From: Glandiceps talaboti
Taxonomy: Eukaryota > Hemichordata > Enteropneusta > Spengelidae
Assembly: GCF_964340395.1 (NCBI RefSeq)
Contig: NC_135565.1
Location: forward strand, 5,951,642 to 6,015,641
DNA: 64,000 bases
Reading direction: 5' to 3'
The position numbers and the translations under genes are program-made. The first letter of the stretch is position 1; each line of letters opens with the position of its first letter. The notes beneath the pieces were generated by a model. It made no database searches. It was given only the letters and a program-made list of their open reading frames with translations, and was not told the DNA's origin. Below, in pieces: positions 48,201-64,000 of this stretch.

Positions 48201-48692
48201 GCGCATGCGTAGATAATGTTGAATTGTTGTCGGCCATTTTACCTATACCATCGTCTGCTGTCATACATGTATTTCAGTTTGTGGACCTGCATCCCAAACA
48301 AGACGTCACAAGTTGTATTCCTCGAACCAATACCGTAGCCTTTCTGAATATTCACTTAATTCCTTCTCTGATACAGCTTCTTAATTTTCCATTTCACATT
48401 TAACAATCATGTATCTATAAATATTACACAATCTGTGGCATTTCGTAAGAGAGAGACTACCATAAACGTAGGAGTCACGCTACGACACATCATGTGCATG
48501 TACATGGAAATCAATATCACTCTTTGAAGGGGGGGGGGGGGGGATATGTCAATTTGGTGATCTTGTAATGTGCCCGAAAGACACTATGATTAGGTTTTGG
48601 TAGACAAGAGATGGAAAGTCTGATGCGATTGCCATGGACAACTTCGAGTAACGTAAAAGATACAGTCAAGTCAGTTATTATATATGAACATG

Positions 48693-48764
48693 TGTATGTA
48701 TGTATGTATGTATGTATGTATGTATGTATGTATGTACGTACGTACGTACGTACGTACGTACGTA
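48693..48764. repeat. (TGTA)n-(CGTA)n microsatellite, left part
   Basis: Stops exactly at the left end of the inverted-repeat element at 48765; the same repeat resumes at 50831. Confidence 0.95.
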
Positions 48765-50830
48765 CAGGGCCGTAGCCTGACCAAATTGCTAAGGGGGGCA
48801 GAACTTTGTCTTGGTGCAATCATGCATTTAAAATTTAGAAAAGTGCTAATTTACATAAATTAGCATGCAATTTACATAATATCTATTTTAGTATACGCAA
48901 TGTATATGTAAGGTCAGAAAAAATAAAAAATGCTGGTCAACGGGTAACCTAACCCATCACATTTGGTAAGTAGGTCGATTTCATTTTTTCACAATGCTTG
49001 ACAAGGATAAAACAAACCATATATAATGATAGCAAAATATTTCAAGTCAAGTTTAGATAGAACTTATTCAGTCATCTTGATACTATCTCATGCAGTTTGT
49101 CTGTATACCTACAGTTAAGAAATGTACACAATTTACGGTTAAACAAATGGTGTAGTTCCTCTCACCCTCTCTTCTCAAAAAATGTTAAGCCCCGCCAATT
49201 GAAACTCAAGCATTATTTTAGCCACCCCTTCTGTCACCTACACTACAGTGGAGATGTAAAATCATATATGGTACAATGATGCAGTGGAAGGAGACAACTC
49301 CAAAGGTGAAAAAAAAATTGAAAATAAGACAGTGTAGGAGGCCATTTAGAGGCATAAAATATCAAACAATAGACATAATAAAATACCAGAATTGAAACAA
49401 TTATGCTATGTATTACATATTATCTGGAAGTGTATTTTGTTGTGGCAAAGCTGAAAGATATTTTGCGGATGTGCACATGGTAAATGACTTCTCCTGAAGT
49501 TTAATTTGGTTCCAAAAAACCCGAATAAAGAGCAAAACATTTCAAGACTTTCAGACTTTTGATGGCCAAATGGTAAACTTTTGTTCAATTCTTTTTAGTG
49601 CACATTGGATATTTAATCTCAATTCATGCTTGTATACATCAGCAGAGCCAAGTAAACCATTGTATAAGATATTATATAATTTGAAATAGACTCAAATGTA
49701 TATTGTTACATGTACTATTCAGAAAATATAAAGAAATATCCTTAATTTTGAAAAAAAAATGCCAAGCCCGCACGAGGATATATTGCCCATCACCAGAAAT
49801 AAATATATGGGTAGGTTGAACAGCTTTTTCATTTTTTCTGGCCTAATGTCGTATCTTTCAAAGTAGTTGCCGAAAAGATGTCACATTCAAAGTAGAAAAA
49901 TGGATGGTGCTTTCTCAAATAATTAACACAACAAAATAACCATTTTCTTTACCCAACTCCCAAAACTGTTATGGCCTCGTTTATGTCGAAACCCAAGGTG
50001 AAGTCAGTGAATTCTCATTGTCATTATCATTACAATGGATATTGAAGTTTGGATTTTGATGTCGATGGTACAGCTCTGTTTACAAATTCAGGGCCATTCT
50101 TTCCATAGCAAGTCGTCGCTTCAAAATGAATTGCGGAATAACGCTAGTGTCAGTGTGCAATGAGATAATTATATCAAACAACATTTTAACCAAAGACAAC
50201 GTCGAACACAATTATTGAAAGAAATATCTTCTATCTTCAAATAGTGGATCTTAAACTGCATACCCAGTTTAATAGTTTTTCAGGGCTACCAAATATTCCA
50301 AAAAGAGATCTGCCGTTTTATCAGTATGACATGTTTTAATATAAGGAACAAGATGTAAATGAGATCGAGCGCATTTTCGGAGTCACTGCATGCAGCATAG
50401 CAGTTGACCTCACGTTGAACGACTTTTTCCGTTTCACTCGCTGACATGATAATTGCGACTTGCGAGTACTGTTACTCGCGGAAAATGCACAGTGCATGTG
50501 CGCACTTCGTTTGTACTTTCCCGCACAAAGAATTTTTAATTTGCTGCTAAAAGTTACAATTTTTAACTGGACACATTTTTATTCAAAGTTAAGCCAGCGT
50601 ACAATAGCGATATAAGATACAGTCATATTAGCAAGGAGTCAGTGTACAGTCACTTTAGTGAACTATTCATTTAAATCGCGCATGCTAGGAATCGTCACGT
50701 AAATAACGATTTTAATAGCATCGCCATGTATTCAAAAAGTAGGTTTTTTTCTTTCTTTTTTTTCTCCAAAATCTGAGGGGGGGGGGGGGCAGCTGCCCCC
50801 CTTGCCCCCCCCCCGCAGGCTACGGTACTG
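48765..50830. mobile_element. hAT-like 2.07-kb nonautonomous transposon inserted in a microsatellite
   Basis: The left end CAGGGCCGTAGCCTG and right end caggctacggtactg (reverse complement CAGTACCGTAGCCTG) form terminal repeats that continue inward to aaggggggcag on both sides. ACGTACGTA abuts both ends, but the host site is itself periodic, so duplication length is ambiguous. CAGGG-CGTAGCC ends and G-rich subterminal DNA are known from hAT elements. No transposase frame was found inside. Confidence 0.75.
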
Positions 50831-50955
50831 ACGTACGTATGTATGTATGTATGTATGTATGTATGTATGTATGTATGTATGTATGTATGTATGTATGTAT
50901 GCATGCATGTATGTGTGTGTGTGTGTGTGTGTAAGTATGAATGAATGAATGTATG

Positions 50956-50987
<32 letters not shown>

Positions 50988-51108
50988 CATGTATGTATGT
51001 ATGTATGTATGTATGTATGTATGTATGTATGTGTGTGTATGTATGTGTGTATGTATGTATGTATGTATGTATGTATGTATGTATGTATGTATGTATGTAT
51101 GTATGCAT
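50831..51108. repeat. (CGTA)2-(TGTA)n microsatellite, right part
   Basis: Continuation of 48693-48764, with TG and ATGA interruptions. Long frames on both strands are repeat artefacts. Confidence 0.95.
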
Positions 51109-54100
51109 AGAAGCTGTGAGTTAAATCATCACTACTGTACATAGTGTGTGTATTCAAATCAAATCGCCACATTCAAAAAGTAAATTAACAATGTTTTTAT
51201 GAATGCGAATCTCCTATACCATGTAATCTCTCCAATGATTCCAAATTGTTGTATACCAGTAAGTGTTCGGATTCCAAATCCAGAAATATTGAAATCGTCC
51301 GTAATTGTGTCTATTAGATTTAAATGTCTGTTTAAGTGAATGTTTCACACACAAAAAAACACAAGAAAGAAAACAGAACCAAAGAAACCAATGAAAGATT
51401 GTGTTACGTTTGCCAACCACCAACCAAAAAGATCTATATTTGCCTAGACATTATATATACAATAACCGCTTAAATGTGCATTTATTTGATAATATACTGA
51501 TAATAGCAGTCGGTTGATCAATGTAAGTATCAAAGACAGTTAGAGTAGACAATTTAAAATAATTCAGATAGTTAATGCTGGGATTCAAAGAAATATTTGC
51601 CAGATATACAATTGTTCGAGCTGAAAATATTTTTTATTGCGCAAAGTACATTCAACAACAATGTGATATGTATGATGTAATAACATCAATAAATATACTG
51701 TTTGACAAAAAAAATGAGAACTCAAAACACGGAAATTCTGTAATTCTAATGTCACGTGATACGACTAAATAAATTATAGTATTTCAGGATTGTCATTTTA
51801 GGCTGTCAATAATGCTGACAGCGATTCCTCAATTTCACAAATTTTACAGGCAGACGGATCGGCTTAGCTGTGCAGCTCAGTATATCAAATTTTCTGGCTT
51901 ACTCTAGTTCCATCATAAAATATTAATCCCAATGATGATGCATCAACGGTCTGCTTAACCAATATTAATCACAGACTCATTCTGATTGGATGTAATTTAT
52001 GAATGATTAATGACGTAATTGTCGAAAGAAAACTTTATGTCATTGAGTCATGATTTAATGATGTAATCTTTCAGAATAAAACAAACGTCATTCCATCATG
52101 TAATGTAATGTAAGAATAATTAATGACGCACTTTTGAGGGTAAGAGTCTAGTGTCATTGAATATAATTTAATGATGTAATCTTAAAGTGTAAAAACATGA
52201 CGTCACTGTGTAATGATAGTGTGATGACATCATTTCTAACTGAACTATTACGTCATAAGTATGCATGTTATTGCAAGTACAAATAAATCAAGCAAGATAT
52301 TTGTCAGGTAAAACCAAAATCAGCCAGAAAATGTTGGTATTCTAGACTATGTATCTTTTAACTGCTATGTGCAAAATTACATTTTTGATGTTGAAAGACT
52401 ATGGTCGCTTATAATTTTGTTTGATTGTTAATCTAAGACTTGCGAATGATCCAAGTCTAAATACATACTAAAGCATTTATGCTAATATAATCACATTGAG
52501 AATAGGGAACTTGCAATCCAGACTATCGGATAATCTGTAGCTATCGTAATACCTAATCTGGAGCTACCGATAAAATAAACCTCCCACAATGGTCAGGGTG
52601 ACTATGAATTGATTATTTATGGTTACAAACAATGTAATATTATTGTTTACAATACTACTTGATTTGTATATATTATCACATTTCCCGTGATGCAACATTC
52701 ATCATGGCGGGTTTGCAAGTTCCTTATTATGTATGATTTCAGGTACAATGTGTAGACCGGGGTATAATGGTTCTACGTTTTGATGCTAGCAAGTTTTATT
52801 CAACTGAAAATGGGAAGATATAATTCGGATTTATTTTCAAATTTCAAATTTACTTTATTTTTAGATAAAAGAAACAATGCCACTTTCATGTTTTATGGTG
52901 ATCTTGTTTGTTTTGTTATCAAAATTGGCAAGCTTAATTCCCATTTGAAGCAAAAGACGAAAATGTGCGAATTGTTAACTTTAAATTTACAGTTTGTTCA
53001 GCAAAATGAAATATAAAATCGTAGAGATGACCAAGTTACAATCAACAGTATGCTAATTAGTTGCGTAATAAACAAGATGAGTGGCGGGACAGTCTATCAT
53101 CTATCTGGTGGAAAGTATAATATTGTAAATCACAGACGACGAACGATATATTTCAAGATGGCGGAAACAAATATGACCGCCAGAACTTTAATTCCATGCT
53201 TACAATTTTGCGCAGTTATTTCAGCAAACTGGTAAAATTTAGATAATAGTGAACAGAATAGGATATCTGGGACAGACAGAAGATAAGTCTCAATATTGTT
53301 TTTTTTAATCAGCTGGATTTATACACAGCATAACTATTACAGAGGAAGGTTGCCACCTAGGAAAATCGTGAAATGATAACTAGCGCTAGCAGGATCACAT
53401 GACACAAAGGTCAAACTGTCAAAGGTCAAAGTGCAAGCCCGCCATATTGATTTCGAAGCACGCCAAATGTGACTATCAATTGTAAACATAATACTGCAAG
53501 ACATGTGCATTTTGCAAAAACTAATGTTGACTTTTAGGGTAAATCAATCCTAAATGATTACAATCCAATCACGATGATACACTATGGCTGCTGTGAGACT
53601 ACTCTATGCACAACCAGGCTTATGAAAAATAAACCCCTAAAACCTTAGTCCAAGTCCCATGTTTCTATGGATACTGACGTCAAAAGTTGAGGTGGGATAA
53701 AGTGTGCACCAATAAAGAGCAATTCACCTAGTTTCTTTAAACTCAAACTAAAAACTTCTATGTTAAGTCTAATCTAAAATCTGTTCTCATTAATATTCAT
53801 CTATTTTTACTGACGTCATCATCCCAAATGTCTGATAATTACAAATGACGAGAGGAAAATAATACTTTCTTTTTAAAATTTGACATCAAAAATATAATTC
53901 TGCAATGTTGCTCGATAATTCATCCAATGGGCACTACAGCTTCACCACAATACTGGTATTATTATTCATCAACCCTGTAAGATTTCAACAACAAAAACAA
54001 AGCGATTAGAATATTTCATCACAAGATCTATGCATTGCATATTTTCTCAGAATATAACGATTCAAGGGGGTGTAATAGTCTTTCCCCATGTTGTGTATGT

Positions 54101-54990
54101 ATGTATGTATGTATGTATGTATGTATGTATGTATGTATGTATGTATGCATATATATAGGTAGGTAGGTAGGTAGGTAGGTAGTTACTTAACAGTGGAACA
54201 TAAATAGATATTGTGCATAAAAGTAGTGTGAACCACCAAGTCACTTCGCTACTTTCATACATCCACTATACTCATAAATCAAGAAAAACTTTGCGATGAA
54301 AATTTTATCAGATGTAGGTCTGAACTAATAATACAGTAAACCCTTTAGTCACATTATTCGTACTTGAAGTACTATTAGATTAAGTAACTGCCAGATCATA
54401 GCCAGGGTAGTCAATTAGGGTACACGATAACAGAGAAGTAGTTTACTAAATATTGATGACAATCGTACCTTTACAACACTGAATTTTGGTGCCAACATAC
54501 ACATAATACGTGAGGTTGCTATGGTTACCATATGCTTTTACTTAACGTACACACACAATTCAACTTATTAGTAAACGTTGACAATACAAAGAAGTCGTCA
54601 TTTAAACAAAGATTGTACGTTGGACATTGTGAGAAATCGTTGTTCTGACACGTTATGACACATTTAAAGAAAAAGTTAACACATGCCACACACGACACTT
54701 GTTTCAATTACTTTTGCGTTTGCATTTGGACCTAGTATTCAAGTTTGATTGGCACTGCTCCCCCACCCCCACCCCTACAATACCCAAAATACAAAGTAAT
54801 GCATAGTAATGTATTACGGTTTATCCTTTCAAATGTGAACTTTATGTTATCACGTGAAAAGGTTTAGCAATGAAATGAAATGCAAATGTCGTCACGTGAA
54901 GACGGTTTAGCCAATCAGAATAAAATGAATGTGATCACGTGAAATGGTATATCCAATCCAATTAAATGATGCACTTGAATTTAGTTTAAG
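51109..54990. other. Intergenic DNA without identified genes
   Basis: AT-rich. 52000-52260 has three or four diverged copies of aatgatgtaatct- and ttaatgacg-containing motifs. A (TATG)n-(GGTA)n microsatellite lies at 54091-54182. No exon with credible splice sites was seen. Confidence 0.5.
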
Positions 54991-55000
54991 CATACCTTTT

Positions 55001-63941
<8,941 letters not shown>

Positions 63942-64000
63942 CTGTTGGCGAATAGAAGTTGTTGTAAAATTGTACCAATGTGTGCATGATTTAATCATTT

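Noticed and set aside
50695-51172. Frames of HTYI / CMYV repeats
   Set aside because: Translations of the TATG microsatellite.

Overview
The window is nuclear DNA of a marine-type bilaterian invertebrate. It has AT-rich introns up to 15.5 kb, GT-AG splicing, long microsatellites and minisatellites, LINEs, tRNA-derived SINEs, many MITE or foldback elements, and a high density of TACATGTA-like palindromes. The gene content (a TIF1-type TRIM gene and a multi-peptide prohormone) fits a deuterostome such as a hemichordate, echinoderm or amphioxus, or a lophotrochozoan. I cannot resolve the phylum from sequence alone. No operon, prokaryotic or viral gene was seen.

Layout. 1-4270: intergenic, with a foldback element, a pentanucleotide repeat, a ~42-bp minisatellite and a 330-bp inverted-repeat element. 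4271-28620 (+): a complete nine-exon gene for a 981-residue TIF1 protein (TRIM24/TRIM33-like: RING, two B-boxes, coiled coil, Q-rich linker, PHD finger, bromodomain). Its first intron is 15.5 kb and full of repeats. 28621-40450: AT-rich flank with a decayed LINE, large simple repeats and a 3.8-kb inverted-repeat element that was itself hit by a 5'-truncated LINE with an open reverse transcriptase frame and a perfect 17-bp target-site duplication. 40694-43027 (+): a probable two-exon gene for a 57-residue single-pass membrane micropeptide. 43028-54990: repeat-rich intergenic DNA, including a 2.07-kb hAT-like element inserted in a (CGTA)/(TGTA) microsatellite. 55001-63941 (-): the last five coding exons of a secreted-peptide precursor whose 5' end (signal peptide) lies beyond the right edge.

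The most interesting locus is the minus-strand precursor. Five exons of 132-138 nt, all with the same splice phase, each begin with (or with a mutated form of) a dibasic KR cleavage site followed by a helix-like peptide. Four share a start of the type x-x-[A/S]-[D/E]-A. This resembles the N-termini of ligands of class B1 (secretin/PTH/PDF-type) receptors. It looks like a prohormone built by tandem exon duplication, one peptide per exon. The family assignment is inference.

The second notable theme is in the TIF1 gene. Three exon/intron junctions have been duplicated with their splice sites: the acceptor of exon 3 exists as a run of 12 copies at 49-bp spacing, the PHD-exon donor as three copies, and the end of a bromodomain exon as one decayed copy.
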